Part shown: piece by piece, positions 13,732 through 20,787 of the stretch
How positions within the stretch are numbered: position 1 is the first letter of the stretch
Layout of the letters: each line of letters starts with the position of its first letter
NCBI GenBank assembly: GCA_003599135.1
Contig: QZIV01000005.1
Location: 1-33,720 of the forward strand
Direction: 5' to 3'
Source: Candidatus Parcubacteria bacterium
GTDB lineage: Bacteria > Patescibacteriota > Minisyncoccia > UBA6257 > 2-01-FULL-56-20
Length of the DNA: 33,720 nt
Program-made: the position numbers and the translations under genes
Notes under the pieces: model-generated
Databases searched by the model: none
Told to the model about the DNA's origin: nothing
The model's input: the letters and a program-made list of their open reading frames with translations, nothing else

Positions 13732-14196
13732 TTACGCTGGGACGAGGAATCGGCTTTCGACGGTTTGCCTCCGGCCGTCTGCGGCGATTTCGACGAGATC
13801 CGAACCTGGGTCGTACGGATGAGCCGGAATCGCGCCCGCGACTGTGAAGGGTCCAGCCGGATATTGACTCTTGTACGTGGCGAGCTTGCCCGCCGCTTCT
13901 TCGTCGAGTGCCTGGGAATCAGTCCAAGAGACTCGTTGGCCGGGCTTGAAAGTAGTCGGCAATTCTGTCATGAGTCTCGCCGCGGGAACTTCTTTGACAC
14001 CGGCGAGGGTTCTAATGACCACGACGATGCCGCCTGGAGAGCCATTTCTCACTTCTTCGACCCTAAACGGGCCGAAGCCGTGAGTGAGGATAAAACTGCG
14101 CTGTCGGTTCTCGGATATCCAATCGGATACCCTGCCCCTAGGCACAGCTCTCGGTTTTTTGAACCACACGTTACTACCAACCTGCGGAACATTCAT
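13732..14196 (-). CDS. Hypothetical protein with two SH3-like/KOW-like repeats
   Basis: A 154-residue protein. Two related segments are visible: GSNVWFKKP ... HGFGPFRVEEVRN near the N-terminus and GQRVSWTD ... YPAGPFTVAGAIP in the second half. Each has the G-x-x-V start and GPF-x-V core expected of small beta barrels, so a duplicated SH3/KOW-like fold is likely. The start at 14196 was chosen because GGGAGG lies 8 nt upstream and a good promoter (14249-14277) precedes it. However, the same reading frame is open to ATG 14292 and, past one TGA, to ATG 14361, and it encodes a helix-turn-helix-like stretch there. It may therefore be the tail of a longer DNA-binding protein. Function unknown. Confidence 0.6.
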   Translation of the reverse strand: MNVPQVGSNVWFKKPRAVPRGRVSDWISENRQRSFILTHGFGPFRVEEVRNGSPGGIVVVIRTLAGVKEVPAARLMTELPTTFKPGQRVSWTDSQALDEEAAGKLATYKSQYPAGPFTVAGAIPAHPYDPGSDLVEIAADGRRQTVESRFLVPA

Positions 14197-14248
14197 TCCG
14201 TATGCCTCCCAGAGAATTGTGACTGCTCGAGCTATGGTGCTAGGAGAT

Positions 14249-14277
14249 GTTATAAGGCCGCGCTTCGTTTCTGTCAA
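14249..14277 (-). promoter_or_regulatory. Sigma-70-type promoter for the orphan gene
   Basis: On the minus strand TTGACA (14272-14277) and TATAAC (14249-14254) are separated by exactly 17 bp. Transcription would begin near 14242, about 46 nt before the ATG at 14196. Confidence 0.65.
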
Positions 14278-14298
14278 CCTATTCGAGACCATTTCAGG

Positions 14299-14330
14299 GT
14301 TGACACCGAGTTCTTCGCCGAGGTGTCAAC
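14299..14330. repeat. Perfect 9-bp inverted repeat, possible operator
   Basis: GTTGACACC (14299-14307) and GGTGTCAAC (14322-14330) are separated by 14 bp. The repeat lies between the divergent promoters of the orphan gene and the GIY-YIG gene. A related half-site, GTCAACC, overlaps the -35 of the minus-strand promoter. Confidence 0.45.
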
Positions 14331-14349
14331 AGCTTGTAACCATGATTTC

Positions 14350-14378
14350 TTGCTGGCTCATGTCTTTTTGCGTACAAT
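14350..14378 (+). promoter_or_regulatory. Probable promoter for a leaderless GIY-YIG mRNA
   Basis: TACAAT (14373-14378) lies 7 nt before the ATG at 14386; a weak -35 TTGCTG lies 17 bp upstream (14350-14355). Transcription would start at about the ATG itself. Confidence 0.45.
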
Positions 14379-14385
14379 CCAACGT

Positions 14386-14700
14386 ATGCCCAGTAGTACG
14401 ACTCCGACGGTGCGCCTGTATTACACGTATGTGCTTGAAAGCCTCAAGGATGGGGATAATTATGTTGGCTTCACTAACAATCTTCGCGAACGTCTTGCGG
14501 CGCACCAAAAAGGATCATCATTTGCAACCAAATCACGAAGGCTATTGCACCTCATCTACCTTGAGGGGTGTTTAAATAGGGAGGATGCGCAAAGACGAGA
14601 ACGCTTCCTCAAGTCATCCGATGGTCGATTTTATATAAAACGAAGACTCCGAGAATACTATCGGAGTCGTACTACTGGGTATGGCCGGATCTCCGACTGA
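14386..14700 (+). CDS. GIY-YIG-family nuclease-like protein
   Basis: A 104-residue single-domain protein of the GIY-YIG superfamily (the UvrC-N/YhbQ-like small type). It has YYTYVLESL for the first motif half, DNYVGFTNNLRERLAAHQKG for the second half with the conserved Arg, LIYLEGCLNREDAQRRERFLK with the catalytic Glu region, and GRFYIKRRL at the end. Single-domain members are widespread and are suspected DNA endonucleases, but few have known roles. The start at 14386 is just after a TACAAT box, with no leader. The end overlaps dnaG by 20 nt; a perfect 8-bp hairpin (GACTCCGA/TCGGAGTC, 14645-14668) lies in the overlap region just before the dnaG start. Confidence 0.85.
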   Translation: MPSSTTPTVRLYYTYVLESLKDGDNYVGFTNNLRERLAAHQKGSSFATKSRRLLHLIYLEGCLNREDAQRRERFLKSSDGRFYIKRRLREYYRSRTTGYGRISD

Positions 14701-16381
14701 GCTTATCAAGGAAAAACTTGATGTAGTTGAGTTTTTAAGAGGGTATTTGAACCTCCAGCCGGCAGGGAAAAATTTCAAGGCCCTCTGTCCGTTCCACAAA
14801 GAGAAAACCCCGTCGTTTATGATTTCCCCGGAGAGGCAGTCGTGGCACTGCTTTGGATGCGCACTTGGAGGCGACATATTCGCATTTCTCATGCGGTACG
14901 AGAATGTCGAATTCGGCGAGGCGCTTCGGGTTCTCGCTGAGCGCGCGGGGGTGGAGCTTCGACGACTCAACCCCGCCGAATATCGCCACACGGGACTTCT
15001 GTATGAGCTCAACGACGCGGCAAGAGATTTCTTTAAAAAAAGACTTGAAAATTTTGAACCGGCGAAGAAATATCTTACTGAACGGGGACTTCAGTCCGAA
15101 ACGATCGAGGAATTCGAACTCGGATGGGCTCCGAACGAAGCGGAGGCTCTCGGGCTCGCGCTTATCAATGCCGGATATGCGCCGCAGGATATTCTGGAAG
15201 CTGGCCTTGTGTTCAAGACGGAGCGCGGACTTATGACGGACCGTTTTCGAGGGAGAATCATGTTTCCCATTCATAATCACTTTGGGAAAACAGTCGGTTT
15301 CACGGGGCGGATTTTCCCCAAATTTGAGAACGAAAATGTGGGGAAATATCTGAATAGCCCAGAGACGCCGATTTTCAACAAGTCGAAGCTCCTCTACGGT
15401 TTTTCGAAAGCGAAGAATTTCATTCGCGAAGCAAAATCTGCATTCCTCGTCGAGGGTCAGATGGATTTTTTGATGACATGGCAGTCCGGTGTAAAGCACG
15501 TTGTGGCGACTTCCGGTACGGCGCTTACCCAAGACCACTTGCGCGCATTGCGTCGCGTGACGGAGGAAGTCGTTGTGAGCTTTGATGCGGACGAGGCGGG
15601 ATGGGTTGCTGGCGAGCGGGCGATCGACCTCGCTGAAGCGAACGACTTCGGAACGAAAGTCGCCGTACTCGACTCGTTCAAGGATCCTGCCGAGGCCGCA
15701 GAGGCGGATCCGGCGAATATCCTGAAAGCGCTTGCTTCAGCGGAACCCGCGATGAAATTTTTCTTCAAGAGATATCTTCCCACAAAACTCAATGCGGCAA
15801 GCCGGGAGGATTTGAAAAATCTCAGAATTGTCCTTGGGAAAATAAAAAATGTTGCAAGCCCGATTCAGCGGAATTTTTGGTTGCAGGAGCTCTCGAAGTG
15901 GAGCGGCCTCCGCGAACAGGTTCTTGCTGAAGAAGCCGAGCGTCTTCAGGATAAAACCCTCGCGGCGGATTCGAGCGATAATTCTCCTTCGGTGTTCGAG
16001 AAGCGCTTTTCTCGGAGAGAACTCATCAGTCAGCGCCTGCTTTCCATGGCGGTTCTTCAGAGCAACTTCGAATTTGTGCAGGAACTCGTGTCTCATATCC
16101 CACCTCCATACGACGAAATATTCGTTATGCTGAAATCGGGAAAACGATCAAGCGAGAATCCTGCAATCGACGAAATTTTAAATCTCGTTATCCTCCGGTC
16201 GGAAACACTTTTACCCGAAGAAATGGAAGCGCTGAAGGAGGAACTCCGCAAGGAATACGTGCGTGAGAAACGGCACACGCTCACTGAAATGGTGCGCCGA
16301 GCCGAGGAGGGGGGAGACGAGGCGCGGCTTGCGGCCGCCCTCGCTGAACTTAAAGCACTATCGGTAGAGAGCGCGTTATGA
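14681..16381 (+). CDS. dnaG: DNA primase DnaG
   Basis: A 566-residue primase that synthesises RNA primers at the replication fork. The N-terminal CHC2 zinc ribbon is intact: Cys36-x2-His39 ([11 protein letters not shown]) and Cys57-x2-Cys60 (WHCFGC). It is followed by the RNAP-like catalytic core and the TOPRIM domain with its Glu in LVEGQMDFL (about residue 257) and the DxD of SFDADEAG (about 300-307). The C-terminal region (after about 440) is helical and poorly conserved, as expected for a DnaB-binding domain. The start lies within the 3' end of the GIY-YIG gene and has no Shine-Dalgarno site. It overlaps rpoD by 4 nt (ATGA), reproducing the classic dnaG-rpoD pairing of the macromolecular-synthesis operon, without rpsU. 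Confidence 0.96.
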   Translation: MAGSPTELIKEKLDVVEFLRGYLNLQPAGKNFKALCPFHKEKTPSFMISPERQSWHCFGCALGGDIFAFLMRYENVEFGEALRVLAERAGVELRRLNPAEYRHTGLLYELNDAARDFFKKRLENFEPAKKYLTERGLQSETIEEFELGWAPNEAEALGLALINAGYAPQDILEAGLVFKTERGLMTDRFRGRIMFPIHNHFGKTVGFTGRIFPKFENENVGKYLNSPETPIFNKSKLLYGFSKAKNFIREAKSAFLVEGQMDFLMTWQSGVKHVVATSGTALTQDHLRALRRVTEEVVVSFDADEAGWVAGERAIDLAEANDFGTKVAVLDSFKDPAEAAEADPANILKALASAEPAMKFFFKRYLPTKLNAASREDLKNLRIVLGKIKNVASPIQRNFWLQELSKWSGLREQVLAEEAERLQDKTLAADSSDNSPSVFEKRFSRRELISQRLLSMAVLQSNFEFVQELVSHIPPPYDEIFVMLKSGKRSSENPAIDEILNLVILRSETLLPEEMEALKEELRKEYVREKRHTLTEMVRRAEEGGDEARLAAALAELKALSVESAL

Positions 16382-17580
16382 ATAGGAAAACACGGAAAAA
16401 ATCGAAGAAGCGTGTACGACCGCGCGCTCGAAAAAGTCGGGATTCCGGAAAAAGCGCTTCGCGCGGGAAGCGGTTGACGAAGAGAGCGAAAGAACGGCTC
16501 AAGGTCAACGAAAACGCTTTAAACGAGCTTATCGGGCAAGGCCGCCCGCGCGGCTTTGTGACCGACAACGAGATTCTCTATTACTTCCCGAAAATCGAGG
16601 AGGACGTTTCATTCTTGGAAGAAATCTACGACCGACTGGAGAAAGTTGGCATTAAAGTCATTGAGACGAGTGCGCTTCTCGATCTCGGAAAAGGCGAACC
16701 AAGCGGAAAAGAAATCGATGCGTCGCTCGCATTCGAAGGAGACGTGCCGGACGCGGTGCAGATGTACCTGAAAGAAATCGGGAAAACGCCGCTTCTTACC
16801 AAAGACGAAGAGAAAGAACTCGCAAAGCGCGCCGAGAAGGGAGACGAGGAAGCCAGGCAGAAGCTCATGAAGGCGAATCTCCGGCTTGTGGTCTCGATCG
16901 CGAAGCGGTACATCAACCGAACGCCGCATCTTGGGATTCTCGATTTGATCCAGGAAGGGAATATCGGTCTATCCCGCGCCGTCGAGAAGTTTGACTATCG
17001 GAAAGGTTTCAAATTCTCGACCTACGCAACATGGTGGATCAGGCAGGCGATCACGCGCGCCTTGGCAGATCAGTCGAGGACCGTTCGTATCCCGGTGCAC
17101 ATGGTTGAAACGATTTCAAAATATACCCAGGCGCGGAGGCAGCTCATCCAAGAACTTGGGAGGGATCCCTTGGCCGAAGAGATTGCCGCGGAGATGGGAA
17201 TTGACGTGGACAAAGTTCGTCACATTCAGAAAATTTCGCAGGAGGTGCTCTCAATCGAGACGCCGATCGGCGACGAGGAAGACTCGACGCTTTCTGATTT
17301 CATTCCCGACGAGAAGAATTCGACGCCGGCACAGCTCGCGGCGCGGGCCCTTCTTCGCGACCTTATCAAAGATATTCTCGTTGACTTGAGCGATCGCGAA
17401 CAGAAGATTTTGAAGATGCGGTTTGGACTGGAAGACGGCGTAACTCATACGCTCGAAGAAGTTGGGAAGGCGTTCGGCGTGACCCGCGAGCGCATCCGGC
17501 AGATCGAGGCGAAAGCGCTCGAGAAAATCCGGGACCACAGGCGGGCGGGGGCGCTTGAAGGATTCGAGAACCTCACATAA
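16378..17580 (+). CDS. rpoD: Primary sigma factor (RpoD/SigA)
   Basis: A 400-residue housekeeping sigma factor. It begins with a very basic tail (residues 1-40, Lys/Arg-rich). A partial region 1.1-like segment ([19 protein letters not shown]...[12 protein letters not shown]) follows, then region 1.2 ([20 protein letters not shown]), region 2 ([47 protein letters not shown]), region 3, and region 4 with its helix-turn-helix ([22 protein letters not shown]). All determinants for TTGACA/TATAAT recognition are present, which fits the many such boxes in the window. It is translated from an ATGA overlap with dnaG. The long basic N-terminal tail is unusual; no non-conserved region insert is seen. 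Confidence 0.96.
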   Translation: MNRKTRKKSKKRVRPRARKSRDSGKSASRGKRLTKRAKERLKVNENALNELIGQGRPRGFVTDNEILYYFPKIEEDVSFLEEIYDRLEKVGIKVIETSALLDLGKGEPSGKEIDASLAFEGDVPDAVQMYLKEIGKTPLLTKDEEKELAKRAEKGDEEARQKLMKANLRLVVSIAKRYINRTPHLGILDLIQEGNIGLSRAVEKFDYRKGFKFSTYATWWIRQAITRALADQSRTVRIPVHMVETISKYTQARRQLIQELGRDPLAEEIAAEMGIDVDKVRHIQKISQEVLSIETPIGDEEDSTLSDFIPDEKNSTPAQLAARALLRDLIKDILVDLSDREQKILKMRFGLEDGVTHTLEEVGKAFGVTRERIRQIEAKALEKIRDHRRAGALEGFENLT

Positions 17581-17588
17581 CTTTTTTC

Positions 17589-17618
17589 TTGAACCCGCTC
17601 CGGCTCGAGAAATATAAT
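17589..17618 (+). promoter_or_regulatory. Sigma-70-type promoter upstream of a terminator hairpin
   Basis: TTGAAC (17589-17594) and TATAAT (17613-17618) with an 18-bp spacer lie directly after rpoD. Transcription would start near 17625 and run immediately into the long hairpin at 17629-17680, giving a short RNA or an attenuated leader for alaS. Confidence 0.5.
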
Positions 17619-17628
17619 TCGCTCGCGT

Positions 17629-17680
17629 CAAGAAAATGCCACCCTGCCTCGCGGCCTCGGGGGTGCCCGGCATTTTCTTG
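17629..17680. terminator. Long hairpin, probable bidirectional terminator
   Basis: CAAGAAAATGCC (17629-17640) pairs perfectly with GGCATTTTCTTG (17669-17680). The A-rich left side and T-rich right side make it terminator-like on both strands. ACCC and GGGT can extend the inner stem. It separates rpoD from alaS. Confidence 0.7.
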
Positions 17681-17790
17681 GCTCGCTCAAACATTTCTAT
17701 CTCGCCTTCACTTTTGGTTCGGAGAAAAAAGTTCTGCTCGGTCTTGGGCGATTACCGTTGGATTTTGATATGATTAGGGCGCACGAGCAT

Positions 17791-19584
17791 ATGAATTCGC
17801 AAGCGATACGGCAGAAGTTCTTGGCTTTTTTTAAGGAGCGGGGGCACACAATTGTGCCTTCATCGTCTTTAATTCCCGACGATCCGTCGGTGCTTTTGAC
17901 GACTGCCGGGATGCAGCAGTTCAAGCCGTATTTCACGGGCGAGCTTGATCCGATGGAATATTTTAAAGACAAAGATGGGAACCCCACGCGCAACACAGTA
18001 TCCATTCAGAAGTCGTTTCGGACATCGGACATTGATGAAGTGGGGGACGAATCCCATCTCACGTTCTTTGAAATGCTCGGGAATTTTTCTTTTGGAGGAT
18101 ATTTCAAAGAGAAAGCTATCGAATACGGACACGAGTTTATTACGAAGGAAATGGGTTTGAGCATTGATTATGTAAGCGTGTTCGAGGGGGACTCCGAAAT
18201 TCCGGCAGATGCAGAATCGGAGAAAATTTGGAAATTGTTGGGCGTGAAAGATATAAGGAAATTCGGCCGCAAGGATAATTTCTGGGGCCCGACGGGAGCC
18301 GAGGGGCCGTGCGGACCGACGACGGAGATTTATGTGAACTCTGCCCTTCGACAAGCTCAGGGCAAACCTCCCGTGGAGGTTTGGAACATTGTTTTTAACG
18401 AGTATTACCAGCGCAAGGACAAAAAACTGGAAAAACTAAAAACTCCGGGAGTTGATACGGGCATGGGTCTCGAGCGCCTCGCGATGGTTGTGCAAAACAA
18501 GCCGACAATTTTTGAGACAGATTTGTTTGTAGATATCGCACCTGACGGGTTGCCTACAAATATGGACGTTCGGTTTAAACGCATCATGCTTGACCACGCA
18601 AGGGCAGTCGCATTTTTGATTGCCGATGGCGTTCGACCGTCAAACAAAGATCAGGGTTACATATTGCGCAGATTGGTTCGCAGAATGATGGCTCATTTCC
18701 ATAGGGCCGCTCGCGGGTCATTTTCTACGGGGGATGTTTTGGGAATGGATTTTATTGATATAGAAAGATTATTGGTTGCCGCAGTGAGCAAGTACGGAGA
18801 TTTTTATGAAAACCTAAAAAAAGAAACAATGCTCTTGGTATTTAGGGAAGAAAATGAAAGGTTTCGCAGAGCAATCAATAACGGTGTCCGCGAGCTTAAG
18901 AAAGTTGACGAGGTGGATGCCAAACAAGCTTTTAAGTTGTTCGAAAGTTACGGTTTGACTTACGAGATTCTTAAAGATTTTGCTGGCGACAAGGCAAAAA
19001 ATCTTAATCGCCAGGATTTTGATAGTGAATTTGCTAAACACCAAGAAATCTCCCGCGCCGGACAGGAGAAAAAGTTCGGCGGTCACGGTTTGATCCTCGA
19101 CACGGGAGAGCTAAAAGCTGGAAACGAGGAAGAACTGAAGAAGGTTTTACGGCTCCATACCGCCACACATCTTCTCCAGCAAGCGTTGCGGGAGGTCCTG
19201 GGAAAGGAAGTAGGACAGAGAGGTTCTGATATCACCGCCGAGCGGACGCGGTTCGACTTTTCGTTTCCGCGCAAGGTGACTCTCGAAGAAATCAAAAAAG
19301 TTGAAGAAATCGTGAATCAGAAAATCAAAGAAGACCTACCGGTTAATTTCGTGGAGCTTCCGAAGGCCGAAGCCGAAAAAGTCGGCGCACTCTATTTTTT
19401 CAAAGAGAAATATCCCGAAAAGGTAAAAGTGTATTTTGTCGGAAAAACACTCGAGACGGCATGGAGCAAAGAGTTCTGCGGCGGTCCGCACGTGAAGCGC
19501 ACCGGAGAGGTTGGGAAGTTTAGAATTTCAAAAGAGGAGGCAGTGGGCAGCGGCGTTCGCAGAATTCGCGGAGTGGTAGAATAA
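17791..19584 (+). CDS. alaS: Alanyl-tRNA synthetase, short form without C-Ala domain
   Basis: A 597-residue class II synthetase that charges tRNA-Ala. The aminoacylation domain begins at once (IRQKFLAFFKERGHTIVPSSS), with motif 1-3 regions including TTAGMQQFKPYF, SFRTSDIDEVG, FFEMLGNFSFGGYFK, GPTGAEGPCGPTTEIY and GVDTGMGLERLAM. The editing domain has HTATHLL (two zinc His) and FCGGPHV (Cys and His), where most bacteria have CGGTHV. The protein ends after GVRRIRGVV, so the coiled-coil/C-Ala (DHHA1) part of the usual 850-880-residue enzyme is missing; short forms are known in CPR. A palindromic repeat is inserted at about residues 184-191. Codons in the middle third are more AT-rich than elsewhere. 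ATG 17791 starts exactly at the family's N-terminus. Confidence 0.95.
   Translation: MNSQAIRQKFLAFFKERGHTIVPSSSLIPDDPSVLLTTAGMQQFKPYFTGELDPMEYFKDKDGNPTRNTVSIQKSFRTSDIDEVGDESHLTFFEMLGNFSFGGYFKEKAIEYGHEFITKEMGLSIDYVSVFEGDSEIPADAESEKIWKLLGVKDIRKFGRKDNFWGPTGAEGPCGPTTEIYVNSALRQAQGKPPVEVWNIVFNEYYQRKDKKLEKLKTPGVDTGMGLERLAMVVQNKPTIFETDLFVDIAPDGLPTNMDVRFKRIMLDHARAVAFLIADGVRPSNKDQGYILRRLVRRMMAHFHRAARGSFSTGDVLGMDFIDIERLLVAAVSKYGDFYENLKKETMLLVFREENERFRRAINNGVRELKKVDEVDAKQAFKLFESYGLTYEILKDFAGDKAKNLNRQDFDSEFAKHQEISRAGQEKKFGGHGLILDTGELKAGNEEELKKVLRLHTATHLLQQALREVLGKEVGQRGSDITAERTRFDFSFPRKVTLEEIKKVEEIVNQKIKEDLPVNFVELPKAEAEKVGALYFFKEKYPEKVKVYFVGKTLETAWSKEFCGGPHVKRTGEVGKFRISKEEAVGSGVRRIRGVVE
18342..18364 (+). 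repeat. Palindromic repeat inserted in the alaS coding sequence
   Basis: TGCCCT ... AGGGCA with the interior TCGACAAGCTC forms a 23-nt imperfect palindrome. The core CCCTTCGACAAGCTCAGGG is a dispersed palindromic repeat that I recognise from many environmental bacterial genomes, including CPR. It is in frame and encodes ALRQAQG-type residues between the EIYVN and VEVWNIVF motifs, where alanyl-tRNA synthetases have a variable loop. Confidence 0.75.
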
Positions 19585-19602
19585 AAAGAAGGGAAGAAAG
19601 TG

Positions 19603-19611
19603 TGGTAAAAT
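19603..19611 (+). promoter_or_regulatory. Extended -10 promoter (TGG-TAAAAT)
   Basis: TG, one base, then TAAAAT (19606-19611) lies 6 nt before the GTG start at 19618, so the transcript would be leaderless. Confidence 0.5.
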
Positions 19612-19617
19612 AGGTGA

Positions 19618-20772
19618 GTGCCGCGTTTGAAGTTCTGGTCTCCAAAAGAAGAATTTTTGATTCTTGAGATTCTTCCTCACGGAGTTTCTGGACTTCTTTT
19701 GACTCTCGACGGCGAGAAGCGCCTTCGGCCGGAACGATTCTGGGAAAATTTCTCACTCGAGAATCTTACTCGACAGTTTCGCTTGAGATGGAGAAAAAGG
19801 ATTGTTATCGCCGCCGCGGATCCGTCGCTTGCGGTGACTCTCTACGTTCCCGCTCGTCTTGAGCGCGAGCCAGCAGCCGCAAAAGAACCGTTGGGCATCG
19901 TTGAGCTCGAAAATCTCGTAGCTCAATCGGTCGGAAAGGTTTTCAATCAATGCAGGAAGGAGGCGAGCCGGATGCTCATGGTTGACGAGCTTGATACGGT
20001 TCTCGTGGGAACGAAAGTCCATGATTTCAAAGTAGACGGCCATCGGGTACTCGACCCCGTCGGATTCCAGGGGAAGCGGGTTGACGCGGTTTTAGAGCTT
20101 ACGCTCACGACTCGAGTCGTTTTCGACGCATGGCGGCATCTTTTTCACGGATCCAGGGATTTTCTCTTTACCGATCTTGCCCGATCGGCGCTTACAGTGC
20201 TCGCGAAGCTTAACGCTCCTTCAGTGAATCTCGTTACCCTGGGGAACGGTCACGCTTCATTCTTCATTCTCGAGCCGGCCGCAACCGGAACCGTGATTTA
20301 CCGGAGGCCGCTCAAATGGAGGACTGGGCACGTTCTCGAAGCCATCGCCGCATCGATCGGCGCAGGCGCGCGCGCCACGGAGGAGTTATATCGAAAATAT
20401 CTCCTGGGTGAAATGTCCGATCGGGCCCGCAACCGTTTTTTCGGAGTCATGCGGCCCGTTCTCGGCAAATTGTTCGAGGAAATCGGGAAAACCCGACTCC
20501 GTGGCAAAACCTATCTGGACTCCCATATGCCCCTGCCCATTTCTTTTCCGAAACGGCACGGGAAAGTCACGATTGACCCGCTCTTGCCCTTCAAGCTCGC
20601 GGAGGAGCTTGGTTTTAGAGTGAAAGAGAACGAGTGGGCCATGCCTCAGAGTAGAGTTTTTCGGTACCTCGCGCCGTTTTTGGAATTCTATTATGATAAG
20701 AGCAACTCATTGATCAACCAGAAACTTTGGCGCCGTCTGCACTGGCTGGCTCCATCATCGAAAGAACTCTAA
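19618..20772 (+). CDS. FtsA/PilM-like (actin-fold) protein, probable
   Basis: A 384-residue soluble protein with a GTG start directly after an extended -10 box. The N-terminal EEFLILEILPHGVSGLLLTLDG reads like the first strand pair of an actin-type ATPase fold. KRIVIAAADPSLAVTLYVP resembles the SHS2-like strand preceding the interdomain segment of FtsA/PilM. VDAVLELTLTTRVVFDAWRHLF and NLVTLGNGHASFFILEP resemble the second phosphate-loop region. The phosphate loops are degenerate, so ATP binding is doubtful. Together with the downstream one-helix baseplate-J-like protein, this recalls the PilM-PilN arrangement and a recurrent CPR gene pair. The true function is unknown, and the fold assignment is inference from motif spacing. 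Confidence 0.5.
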   Translation: MPRLKFWSPKEEFLILEILPHGVSGLLLTLDGEKRLRPERFWENFSLENLTRQFRLRWRKRIVIAAADPSLAVTLYVPARLEREPAAAKEPLGIVELENLVAQSVGKVFNQCRKEASRMLMVDELDTVLVGTKVHDFKVDGHRVLDPVGFQGKRVDAVLELTLTTRVVFDAWRHLFHGSRDFLFTDLARSALTVLAKLNAPSVNLVTLGNGHASFFILEPAATGTVIYRRPLKWRTGHVLEAIAASIGAGARATEELYRKYLLGEMSDRARNRFFGVMRPVLGKLFEEIGKTRLRGKTYLDSHMPLPISFPKRHGKVTIDPLLPFKLAEELGFRVKENEWAMPQSRVFRYLAPFLEFYYDKSNSLINQKLWRRLHWLAPSSKEL

Positions 20773-20787
20773 CTTGCCTACCTTAGT

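Larger units (their letters stand above)
14197..14361 (-). pseudogene. Helix-turn-helix coding stretch interrupted by an in-frame TGA
   Basis: In frame with the downstream orphan gene, the minus strand from ATG 14361 reads MSQQEIMVTSC, then TGA at 14326-14328, then HLGEELGVNPEMVSNRL and further on TSPSTIARAVTILWEAYG. After the TGA this follows a LacI-type helix-turn-helix pattern (A-x-x-x-GV-x-P-x-x-VS-x-x-L ... SP-x-T-x-x-x-V). No ATG, GTG or TTG start lies between the TGA and the first helix. It is either a decayed DNA-binding domain, a recoded stop or chance. TGA is used as a normal stop elsewhere here (for example cutA), so general recoding is unlikely. Confidence 0.35.

Noticed and set aside
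14326-14328. Genome-wide TGA recoding (as in Gracilibacteria/Absconditabacteria)
   Set aside because: Several clear genes here end in TGA (for example cutA, and the membrane-protein and FtsB-like genes with ATGA overlaps), and conserved proteins show no internal TGA at Gly or Trp positions.
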